Of a stretch of 46,186 nucleotides of DNA, positions 17,507-25,542 are shown in pieces (within the stretch, counting starts at the first letter, position 1; every line of letters starts with the position of its first letter). The notes beneath the pieces are model-generated. The model was not told the origin of the DNA, searched no databases, and was given only the letters and a program-made list of their open reading frames with translations. Origin of the DNA: Planctomycetia bacterium (GTDB lineage: Bacteria > Planctomycetota > Phycisphaerae > FEN-1346); NCBI GenBank assembly GCA_003170085.1, contig PMZT01000036.1, forward strand, positions 1 to 46,186, written 5' to 3'. Made by a program: the position numbers and the translations under genes.

Positions 17507-19453
17507 TTGCACACCACAACGACAACCGTCGGCGCGACCCGGGGAATGGCCCTGGTCGCGCTGGCGGCGACCTTGCTGGCGGCAGCCGGAACGTCCGACG
17601 CCGCCCAGAAGTTCCTGGTTCCCGATGGCAACCGCTCGGCCGCCGTCCACCGCATCCCGATGCTGGCGGACCCGGTCCTCAAGGGCGACGACAAGCCCAT
17701 CGGCCCCGAAGACACGCCCGTCCTGCCCTACTCGCCGCGCGCCACCTGTAGCGCCCGGTGCCACGATTACGCGATCGTCGAGGGCGGCTGGCACTTTAGC
17801 GCGCCGGATCCCAAAGTGGCCCCCGGCCGGCCCGGCGAGCCTTACTTCCTGACGGACCTCAAGACGGGCACGCAGATACCCGTCTCGCCGCGCGGCTGGC
17901 CCGGCACGTACAAGCCGTCGGCCGTGGGCCTGACGCCGTGGAAGTTCATGCTGGCCTTCGGCGGGCACACCCCCGGCGGCGGCTACGGCGAGAAGTTCAT
18001 CGGCGACATGCAGGCCGATCCGGCCGCCCGGTGGCAGGTCTCGGGCAAGATCGAGATCGACTGCCAGGGTTGCCACAGCGGCGATCCGATGCAGGACCAG
18101 AGCAACTGGGCCTCCAACCTCGAACGCGAGAACTTTATGTGGGCCGCCACGGCCTCCAGCGCCATCGGCATGGTGCGCGGCAACGCCAAGACGGTGCCCG
18201 AGACCTGGGACCCCATGACGCCGGCTACCGGCGACAACCCCAAGGAGTTCCCCCCGTCGGTCGTCTATGACAAGTGGCGCTTCAACGCGGCCAACCTGAC
18301 CGGCAAGGAACCCGCGAAGAACTGGGAAGTCTTCTTCAACGTCAATTGGAAACCGTCGAACGAACGCTGCTTCTTCTGCCACACGAACCACCCGCTCGGC
18401 AAGGACGCTCCCAAGAAGTTCCAGGAAAACGGCGACGTCCACCTGGCCGCCGGGTTGAACTGCGCCGATTGCCACCGCCACGACCTCGACCACAACATGG
18501 CGCGCGGCTATGAGGGCGAGACGATCGGCGGCACACCGGCCACGCTGACGTGCCGCGGCTGCCACCTGGGCGAGCAGTCGGCCGCCGCCGGCCCCGACAC
18601 GATGGGCGGGCGTCTGGGCGCCCCGGTTCCGGCGCACAAGGGCATCCCCACGGTCCACTTCAAGAAACTCGCGTGCACGACCTGCCACAGCGGGCCGATG
18701 CCCGACAAGACCGTCATGCACGTTCAGACCTCGCGGGCTCACAACCTGGGCGTCAAGGCCAAGGAGCATCGCGACGACGCTCCGCCGTTCATCCAGTGGC
18801 CCGTCTTTATGCGCGATGAGAGCGGCAGGATCGCGCCGAACAAGGTGGCTTGGCCCGCGTTCTGGGGCCGGATGAAGGACGACAAGGTCACGCCGATGGC
18901 CCCGGAGGCCGTTCAGGAAGTCGGCGGCGACGCGCTGGCCACCGACGAACTCCGCAAGTGGAAGCCGCTCTCCGAGGACCAGATCAAGAAGATCCTCACC
19001 GCCCTGGCCGCCAAGAAGGATGCCGGAGAGCCGGTCTTCGTGACCGGCGGCAAGCTGTACCGCCTGGCCGGCGGCGCCCTCACGAGTGCCGAGCACGCCG
19101 CCGCGGCGCCGTATGCGTGGCCGGTGGCCCACGACGTCCGCGCGAAGACGCAATCGCTGGGCGCGGGCGGCTGCACCGATTGTCACAGCACCGATTCGCC
19201 GATCGCCTTTGGCCAGGTTGCGGCCGATTCGATGGCCGAGACCCAGGCGCCGCTGACGAAAGTCATGTACGAGTTCCAGGGGCGTAATCCGCTGGAGCTG
19301 AAGGCGTGGGCCATGTCGTACATGTTCCGTCCCATGTTCAAGGTGGTGGGGTTTGCCACGGCCGCCCTCCTCGCGGCGGTGCTGGCACTCTACCTGTTCT
19401 TGGGCCTGGCCGCATTCCTGCGGTGGGCGAGCAAGAAGGCCCCCCAGGGCTGA
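17507..19453 (+). CDS. Membrane-anchored multiheme cytochrome c
   Basis: Six CXXCH (CQGCH, CFFCH, CADCH, CRGCH, CTTCH, CTDCH) plus one CX3CH (CSARCH); signal peptide; C-terminal TM helix; TTG start with GGGGG SD inferred. Confidence 0.88.
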   Translation: MHTTTTTVGATRGMALVALAATLLAAAGTSDAAQKFLVPDGNRSAAVHRIPMLADPVLKGDDKPIGPEDTPVLPYSPRATCSARCHDYAIVEGGWHFSAPDPKVAPGRPGEPYFLTDLKTGTQIPVSPRGWPGTYKPSAVGLTPWKFMLAFGGHTPGGGYGEKFIGDMQADPAARWQVSGKIEIDCQGCHSGDPMQDQSNWASNLERENFMWAATASSAIGMVRGNAKTVPETWDPMTPATGDNPKEFPPSVVYDKWRFNAANLTGKEPAKNWEVFFNVNWKPSNERCFFCHTNHPLGKDAPKKFQENGDVHLAAGLNCADCHRHDLDHNMARGYEGETIGGTPATLTCRGCHLGEQSAAAGPDTMGGRLGAPVPAHKGIPTVHFKKLACTTCHSGPMPDKTVMHVQTSRAHNLGVKAKEHRDDAPPFIQWPVFMRDESGRIAPNKVAWPAFWGRMKDDKVTPMAPEAVQEVGGDALATDELRKWKPLSEDQIKKILTALAAKKDAGEPVFVTGGKLYRLAGGALTSAEHAAAAPYAWPVAHDVRAKTQSLGAGGCTDCHSTDSPIAFGQVAADSMAETQAPLTKVMYEFQGRNPLELKAWAMSYMFRPMFKVVGFATAALLAAVLALYLFLGLAAFLRWASKKAPQG

Positions 19454-19471
19454 GGCTGACAGGATAAACGA

Positions 19472-20161
19472 ATGACCGGGTTCCAACTCTACGCAGCCGT
19501 TGCCATCGTCGCGGTCCTCGTGGCCATGCCGATTCACTATGTCCTCTTCGCCCGCCGGCAGCCGCATCCCGGCTTGGGCGAGCGCCACGTGAAGCGTTAT
19601 AACGTGTGGGAGCGCCTGGTCCACCTGGCCCTGCTCGCCAGCTTCATCGTGCTGGCCTGGACGGGCTTCTCGGCGTCCATCGGCTGGGGCGGACCCATGC
19701 ATGGATACCTGTTGATGATCCATACCACGTCGGGCGCCGTGTTCGCCGTGACCGTGGGCATCATGTTCCTGACGTGGGCGGCCGATCACGCTTTCACGAA
19801 GTGCGACCTCCAGTGGATCCGCGACGGCGGATGCCTCGCCACCAAGGAGCTTCCGGCGGGCCGCTTCAGCGCCGGCGACAAGATGTACTTCTGGCTGGCC
19901 GGACTCCTGACGCTCGTGGCCCTGCTCTCGATGCTCCTCAGCATGATCCCCGTGCTCGGCACCGGCGGCCAGTTGCTCATGTACAACGTGCACCGCTGGT
20001 CAACGCTGGTGCTCGTGCTGGCGACCCTCTGGCACGCGTACGTGACGCTGGCGAAGCCGGGGGCGCTTACGGCGATCCTGACCGGCCGCGTGAGCGCCGC
20101 ATGGGTCAAGCGCTTCCATCCGCTATGGGGCGCCGGCCATGACGCAACCGGTCGCAAATAA
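19472..20161 (+). CDS. Cytochrome b561 / formate dehydrogenase gamma-like membrane cytochrome b
   Basis: HVKRYNVWERLVHLALLASFIVLAWTGF..GYLLMIHTTSGAVF..NVHRWSTLVLVLATLWHAY; multiple TM helices with His. Confidence 0.83.
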   Translation: MTGFQLYAAVAIVAVLVAMPIHYVLFARRQPHPGLGERHVKRYNVWERLVHLALLASFIVLAWTGFSASIGWGGPMHGYLLMIHTTSGAVFAVTVGIMFLTWAADHAFTKCDLQWIRDGGCLATKELPAGRFSAGDKMYFWLAGLLTLVALLSMLLSMIPVLGTGGQLLMYNVHRWSTLVLVLATLWHAYVTLAKPGALTAILTGRVSAAWVKRFHPLWGAGHDATGRK

Positions 20162-20912
20162 CCCTTCTGGCGCCAACGACTTGATGGACCTTTCCATCGT
20201 CATCCCGGCGTTTCGTGAAGCCGCCAAGATCCGCCACGATGTCGAGGGAGCGGCGGCGTTTCTCGTCAAGTCGGGCCTCAAGGGCGAGATCATCGTCGTG
20301 GACGACGGCAGCCCGGATAACACCCGCGCCGCCGCCCTTGCCGCCGAAATCCCGCCCACCGTCGAGCGCCAGGTCATCCGATACGAGCACAACTGCGGCA
20401 AAGGCTGCGCGGTCCGTACCGGCATGAAGGCGTCGCGCGGCGAGTTCGCGATGTTCGCCGACGTGGGCCTGTGCGTACCGTTCGAGAACGCGCTCCGGGG
20501 CATCGAACTTATCCGTCGCGGCGAATGTGAGATCGCCCACGGGTCGCGCAAGCTGCCCGACAGCGTCATCCTCAAGCCGCAGACGCTTTACCGGCGGCTG
20601 CTCTCGCGCACGTTCCGGTTCGTCGTCCGCCATTTCATGGGCACGCCGCGCGACCTTACGGACACGCAGTGCGGCTTCAAGGTCTACCGGGGCGACGTGG
20701 CGCGGCAGCTTTACGGCGAGTGCTTTTGCGGCGGATTCATGTTTGACATCGAGATCCTGCTGCGCGCCCTGAAGCACGGCTACCGCGTGCGGGAGTTTCC
20801 GGTCGAGTGGCGGTGCGACTGGGACTCGCGGCTGCACCCGGCCCGCGGGGCGGCGCACACCCTCGGGGAACTCTCGGAAATCAAGCGGCGATTGAAGGAA
20901 GACAAGCCGTAA
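20139..20912 (+). CDS. Family 2 glycosyltransferase (dolichyl-phosphate mannose synthase-like)
   Basis: LSIVIPAFREAAKI..EIIVVDDGSPDNT..NCGKGCAVRTGM..DTQCGFKVYRGDVAR. Confidence 0.88.
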   Translation: MTQPVANNPSGANDLMDLSIVIPAFREAAKIRHDVEGAAAFLVKSGLKGEIIVVDDGSPDNTRAAALAAEIPPTVERQVIRYEHNCGKGCAVRTGMKASRGEFAMFADVGLCVPFENALRGIELIRRGECEIAHGSRKLPDSVILKPQTLYRRLLSRTFRFVVRHFMGTPRDLTDTQCGFKVYRGDVARQLYGECFCGGFMFDIEILLRALKHGYRVREFPVEWRCDWDSRLHPARGAAHTLGELSEIKRRLKEDKP

Positions 20913-20936
20913 GGCCGGCTTCGGCCAAGAAAAGAA

Positions 20937-20964
20937 GCGCGGTGGGTCGGGAGACCCGCCGCGC
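20937..20964. repeat. Family A core palindrome
   Basis: gcgcggtgggtcgggagacccgccgcgc 25 nt after the GT2 stop. Confidence 0.75.
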
Positions 20965-20971
20965 AAGCGCC

Positions 20972-21219
20972 CGCCGTTGACGATTATGCCCTTCCCCGCG
21001 TGGGTCCGTTTGAAATCTCAAATTTGAGATTTCAGATTCGAGAGAGGACCCCCCCCACACGAGCCGCTATTCCTTCAGTCATGTAGGGTGGGTGCTCTGC
21101 ACCCACGCGGTCGCCGTTGACGATTGTGGCCTTCCCCGCGTGGGTCCGTTTGAAATCTCAAATTTGAGATTTCAGATTGGAGAGAGGACCCACCCCACAC
21201 GAGCCGCTAGTCCTTCAGT
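20972..21219. repeat. Two ~108-bp direct repeats, period 140 bp, each containing the palindrome GAAATCTCAAATTTGAGATTTC
   Basis: Copy 1 20972-21079, copy 2 21112-21219; second overlaps the 3' end of the DUF1080 CDS. Confidence 0.9.
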
Positions 21220-22250
21220 TCTTTAATCCAGATATTTCTGAACTTCACCGTGTTGCCGTGGTCCTGGAGGCGGAGCGGGCCGGCCTTGACCTCGATGCCG
21301 CCGTCCTTCGACGCCCCACCCGTCGGCCCCGGAATCTCGAAGTTGTCGTGGATCTTCACCCCGTTCAGGAGCACCGTGATCACGGCGCCCTTTTCCTTCT
21401 CGCCGGCGGCCTTGAACCGCGGGGCGTGGAACGTGATGTCGTACGTCTGCCACACCAGCGGCGGGAACGCCGCCTGCACCCTGGGCGCGGCCTTGGTGTA
21501 GATGCCGCCCACTTCGTTGTTGGCGGTCGGAAGGCCGAACGAGTCGAGAATCTGGACCTCGATGCGGTCCATCTGGTACACGCCGCTGTTGCCGCGGCCC
21601 TGCCCCCGCGCCGTCGGCATATATGGACACATGAATTCCAGGTGGAGCTGGTAATCGCCGAACGCTTTCTTCGTCTTCGTATCGCCCTTGCCTTTGTTGA
21701 TCGTCCCGTCCGGGTTGGCCACCCAGGTCGTGTTCGTCCACTCGTCAATCGACGGCGCCTTGCCCGGCTCGTACGCCAGCAGAATGATCGCGCCGGCCGG
21801 CGGCTTCTCGAGTTCGGTGGGCGACTTCGGCGTCGTGTAGGCAAGCTCGACCTTGGCGCCGTTCACCTCGGCCGAAAACTTCTTGTCGGCGATCTGGCCC
21901 TTCCCGTTGCCGATCAGATCGACCTTGCCGTCGGCCAGCTTGCCGCTCATCTCGATCTTCGGGGCGTTCTCGCCGCCCACATAAAGGTTGACGCGATACC
22001 CGCCGCCGCCCTGCCCGATTACTTCGGCCTTGCCGGCCTGGCCGACGTAGAGGCCCTGGATCCCGTCATCCGCCTCCTCGGCGGGCTTGGGCGCCGGCGG
22101 CTTGGCAGGCCCCTTAGGCGCATCGGCCTTGGCCCCTGCCTTGGGCGCCTCGGCCTTGCCCGGAGCGGCCGTCTCGGCGGCGTACAGCCACGCACCGACG
22201 GCCATCACCACGAGACCCACCACCACCATCGTCACGATTTTGTGCGCCAT
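21207..22250 (-). CDS. DUF1080 (3-keto-disaccharide hydrolase-like) secreted protein
   Basis: RGNSGVYQMDRIEVQILDSF..YDITFHAPRF..VLLNGVKIHDN..PLRLQDHGNTVKFRNIWIKEL; signal-anchor MAHKIVTMVVVGLVVM. Confidence 0.9.
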   Translation of the reverse strand: MAHKIVTMVVVGLVVMAVGAWLYAAETAAPGKAEAPKAGAKADAPKGPAKPPAPKPAEEADDGIQGLYVGQAGKAEVIGQGGGGYRVNLYVGGENAPKIEMSGKLADGKVDLIGNGKGQIADKKFSAEVNGAKVELAYTTPKSPTELEKPPAGAIILLAYEPGKAPSIDEWTNTTWVANPDGTINKGKGDTKTKKAFGDYQLHLEFMCPYMPTARGQGRGNSGVYQMDRIEVQILDSFGLPTANNEVGGIYTKAAPRVQAAFPPLVWQTYDITFHAPRFKAAGEKEKGAVITVLLNGVKIHDNFEIPGPTGGASKDGGIEVKAGPLRLQDHGNTVKFRNIWIKELKD

Positions 22251-22287
22251 GTGCATTCTCCTGGGATTGTCTCTCTCGTTCACACCC

Positions 22288-22343
22288 GACAACTTGTGAC
22301 TTTGCACGGTCGGCGCAGCGGGTACGGAGACCCGCCGCGCAAA
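22288..22343. repeat. Family A-derived element
   Basis: gacaacttgtgactttgcacggt...gcgggtacggagacccgccgcgcaaa shares blocks with 15650-15880. Confidence 0.65.
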
Positions 22344-22385
22344 CCCTGGCAAACTTCGTCGGCGTTTCACGCCCGACGCGCCGGC

Positions 22386-23438
22386 CTACTTCGCCTCGTC
22401 CTTGAGTTCCACGATCCAGATGTTGCGGAACCGCACGGGATGCTGATGGTCCTGCAGCCGGATCGGCCCGGCCTTCACTTCCGGCCGGCTCTTGGCCGAG
22501 CCCGTGGGGGCCTTGATGTCGGTGTTCTCCTGCACCTTCACGCCGTTTTGCACGGTCGTGACCGTCGCATCCTTGATCTTCTTGCCGTCGGCATCGAACC
22601 GCGGCGCGCGGAACGTGAACTCGTACGTCTGCCACGAGCCGGGCGGGAAGCACGCGTTCACCAGCGGGGCCGTCTGCGTGTAGATGGCGCCGCACTGGTG
22701 GGCTTCCGGCTTGATGCCGTAGGAATCGAGGACCTGCATCTCATAGACGTCATGCAGGAAGATGCCGCTGTTGCCGCGGCCCTGGCCCTTGCCGGTGGGC
22801 TCGAACGGGATACGGAATTCGGCGTGCATCTGGAAATCGCCGAACGTCTGCTTCGACTTGATGTCGCCGCCCTTGACCTGGATGCTGCCGTCGTCCATCG
22901 CGACCCACTGGCACGGCTCGCCCTTGAGTTGCGTCCACGCCGCGGTGTCGGACTTTTTGCCTTCCTCGTACGCCAGCAGGACGACCGCGCCGGCCGGCGG
23001 CTTCTGGAGTTCCGTCGGCGACTTCTTCACCGTGAACTTGAGATCGACCTTGCCGGCCTTCGACTCGGCCTTGAGCTGGCCGTTCTCGATCGTGCCGGTC
23101 CACGCATCGTCACCGCCCGAGAACGTCACTTTGCTCGCGTCGCCCTTGCCGGGCAGATCGACCCACGCGAACTTCTCGCCGGCCGCCGGCGCGCGGAGCA
23201 CGATCCGGTACGACGGGTCCTCTCGCACCACGTTGGCCTCGGCGGCAACGTCCTTGCCGCCGGTGTTTAAGGTGCCCACGTAATCGCCCACCATCTTGTC
23301 GGGCGGCGACTCGACCGGGGGCGCCTTGGGCTCCGACGACTTGGCGGCGCCCTTGCTCGCCTTCTCGGCGGCCATCACCGGCATCGCCGCAACCACGCAC
23401 AACGCCAGCCCCACGAGCAGCATCGTCCGGATACTCAT
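22386..23438 (-). CDS. DUF1080 secreted protein
   Basis: RGNSGIFLHDVYEMQVLDSYGIKPEAHQCGAIYTQTAP..PIRLQDHQHPVRFRNIWIVEL; signal peptide. Confidence 0.9.
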   Translation of the reverse strand: MSIRTMLLVGLALCVVAAMPVMAAEKASKGAAKSSEPKAPPVESPPDKMVGDYVGTLNTGGKDVAAEANVVREDPSYRIVLRAPAAGEKFAWVDLPGKGDASKVTFSGGDDAWTGTIENGQLKAESKAGKVDLKFTVKKSPTELQKPPAGAVVLLAYEEGKKSDTAAWTQLKGEPCQWVAMDDGSIQVKGGDIKSKQTFGDFQMHAEFRIPFEPTGKGQGRGNSGIFLHDVYEMQVLDSYGIKPEAHQCGAIYTQTAPLVNACFPPGSWQTYEFTFRAPRFDADGKKIKDATVTTVQNGVKVQENTDIKAPTGSAKSRPEVKAGPIRLQDHQHPVRFRNIWIVELKDEAK

Positions 23439-23477
23439 TCGCCTCTCCCTTTCCGTGATGAGTTCTTTGACACCCCG

Positions 23478-24548
23478 CTACTTGCCGTCCTTCAGTTCCA
23501 CAAGCCAAACGTTCCGGAACCGCACCGGATTGCCATGATCCTGAAGCATCAGCGGCGCGGGCGACACGATCGGGCCGGCGACGCCGGCGGTCGTCACGTG
23601 ATCGATCTTCACGTTCTCATGAATCTTGATGCCGTTATGAATCACCGTGATGGTCGCCGGCGTGACGATCTTGCCGTTCTCGACCTTGGGGGCGTGGAAC
23701 GTGATGTCATACGTCTGCCACCGGTCCGGCGGCAGGCTGGCGATCACCTTGGGCACCGCCACGCTGTAGATGCCGCCGCACTCGTTGTCCTTCGGCGCCA
23801 GGCCGAACGAGTCGAGGACCTGCACCTCGTAGCGGCTCTGGAGATACACGCCGCTGTTGCCGCGCCCCTGCCCCCGCGCCGCCGGCATGTACGGGTTGCG
23901 GAACTCGACGTGCAGTTGCACATCGGTAAACGCCTGCTTGGTCTTGACGTTGCCGCCCTTGACGAGCAGGCTGCCGTCGTCCTGTGGCACCCACGGGCAC
24001 GGCTTGTCGCCGTTCAGGCTGACCCACGCATCCGTCGTGGGCGGCTTGCCTTCCTCAAACGGCAGAAGGACGATCGCACCGGCGGGCGGTTTCTGAAGCT
24101 CGGCCGGCGACTTGCGGACCTCCCACTTCATGTCGAACTTGCCGCTCTTCGATTCGGCGACGAGCGACCGCCCGCCCTCAATCGTGCCCTTCCCTTCGGC
24201 ATCGCCGGCCTTGCTCGCCAGCGGAACCTGCTTGCCTTCGGCCTTGCCGTTGAGCTCGACGCGGACGGCCTTGTCGCCCTCACCCGCCGTGAGGACCGCG
24301 CGGAAACTGCCGCCGCCCTCGCCAATGACCTTGGCCTCGGCCTTCATGCCGGCGTTCTGGCCGGCCGGCGTGTAGGTTCCGTTATACTCGCCCTGGATGC
24401 CATCGTCCGGCTCCTCGCCGGGCTTGGGGGCCGCGGGCTTGGCGGCCTTCTCGGCAGCGGCAGCCGCTACGGCGTGGACGCCCAGGAGGCAGGCGCCGAG
24501 ACCCAGGGTCAACAGGCACATCGCCAGAATCGTTGATGCACGCTTCAT
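23478..24548 (-). CDS. DUF1080 secreted protein
   Basis: RGNSGVYLQSRYEVQVLDSFG..PLMLQDHGNPVRFRNVWLVEL; signal peptide MKRASTILAMCLLTLGLGACLLG. Confidence 0.9.
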   Translation of the reverse strand: MKRASTILAMCLLTLGLGACLLGVHAVAAAAAEKAAKPAAPKPGEEPDDGIQGEYNGTYTPAGQNAGMKAEAKVIGEGGGSFRAVLTAGEGDKAVRVELNGKAEGKQVPLASKAGDAEGKGTIEGGRSLVAESKSGKFDMKWEVRKSPAELQKPPAGAIVLLPFEEGKPPTTDAWVSLNGDKPCPWVPQDDGSLLVKGGNVKTKQAFTDVQLHVEFRNPYMPAARGQGRGNSGVYLQSRYEVQVLDSFGLAPKDNECGGIYSVAVPKVIASLPPDRWQTYDITFHAPKVENGKIVTPATITVIHNGIKIHENVKIDHVTTAGVAGPIVSPAPLMLQDHGNPVRFRNVWLVELKDGK

Positions 24549-24585
24549 CGTTCGCTCCTTGAATCGCAGGCGTTGCGGCCGGGAA

Positions 24586-25542
24586 TCAAGACTCCCATTT
24601 TCCAAATCGGAGGACCTTGCGCCCACTAGAATCTTTCGTGATCAGCATGGCGGAGGTGTCGGGATGGTTCCTGACGTACGCCTCCACCTCGGCGGGCGAC
24701 ATGATAAAGAACGCGGTCGACAGGCAATCGGTGATCGTGGCCGAGGTTGCGGCAGCCCATGAACCCACGTTCGCCGCGGCCGGCCGGCCCGTGCGTGGAT
24801 CGATGATGTGCGGGTTGCCCGGCGGCATGGCCGAGCCGCTCAGCGACCGTTCCTTGAGGAGCACGCTGCCGAGCGTTTGCGACTCGTCCTCCGGGTCCCT
24901 CAGCGACACGCGCCAGCCGTCGCGGCCGGGGGGCGCTCCGAACGCCAGCACGCTCGACGTGCCGCCGTTGACGAGCGCCGCCTTGATGCTCCACTCCTTC
25001 AGCAGCGCGACCATCTGGTCCACCGCGTAGCCCTTGCCCACGCCGCCGAGGTCGATGCTCACGCCGTCGGCCTTCACGCCGACGAGGTGTTCCGACTCGC
25101 GAATGTCCAGGAGGTACATGCCGGTCCGCGCACGGGCGGCCGCCAGTTCCTCCTCGGTGGGCGTGCGGGGCTTCTTGTCGGGATCGCGCCAGCAGGCCAG
25201 CAGCGAGCCGATGGTCACGTCGAAGGCCCCGCCGGTCTCGGCGTTGACCTTGGCGGCCGCCTTGATGCAGTCCATCGTGGCGATGCCCACGCGGACGCCC
25301 TGGCCCGCGTGAAGGGCGTTGATCTGCGAGATGTCGCTCGTGGAACTGTAGCGGTTGAGCTCGTGGTGCAGGTTATCAAGCTCGGCGAACGCGGCGTCGG
25401 CCGCCTGGCGGGCGTACTCGGCATCCTCACCGGCGATGAGAATCTCGAACACCGAGGCCATCGCCACGTGCGAGAAGCGATGGACCGGCGACGAGGGCTT
25501 GCTGTCCGTGGTCACCGAGAAGGCATCGGGTATCCGGCTCAT
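24586..25542 (-). CDS. apbE: FAD:protein FMN transferase (ApbE)
   Basis: VDLGGVGKGYAVD-like SIDLGGVGKGYAVDQ, VNGGTSS, HIIDPRTGRPA, SATITDCLSTAFFIM. Confidence 0.93.
   Translation of the reverse strand: MSRIPDAFSVTTDSKPSSPVHRFSHVAMASVFEILIAGEDAEYARQAADAAFAELDNLHHELNRYSSTSDISQINALHAGQGVRVGIATMDCIKAAAKVNAETGGAFDVTIGSLLACWRDPDKKPRTPTEEELAAARARTGMYLLDIRESEHLVGVKADGVSIDLGGVGKGYAVDQMVALLKEWSIKAALVNGGTSSVLAFGAPPGRDGWRVSLRDPEDESQTLGSVLLKERSLSGSAMPPGNPHIIDPRTGRPAAANVGSWAAATSATITDCLSTAFFIMSPAEVEAYVRNHPDTSAMLITKDSSGRKVLRFGKWES

Noticed and set aside
17480-19993. 837-aa minus-strand ORF opposite the multiheme cytochrome
   Set aside because: Antisense shadow ORF from high GC3; Arg/Gly/His/Val-rich with no recognisable domain, while the plus strand carries CXXCH motifs
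21177-23270. 697-aa plus-strand ORF
   Set aside because: Antisense of two DUF1080 genes; no domain, and spans the intergenic repeat
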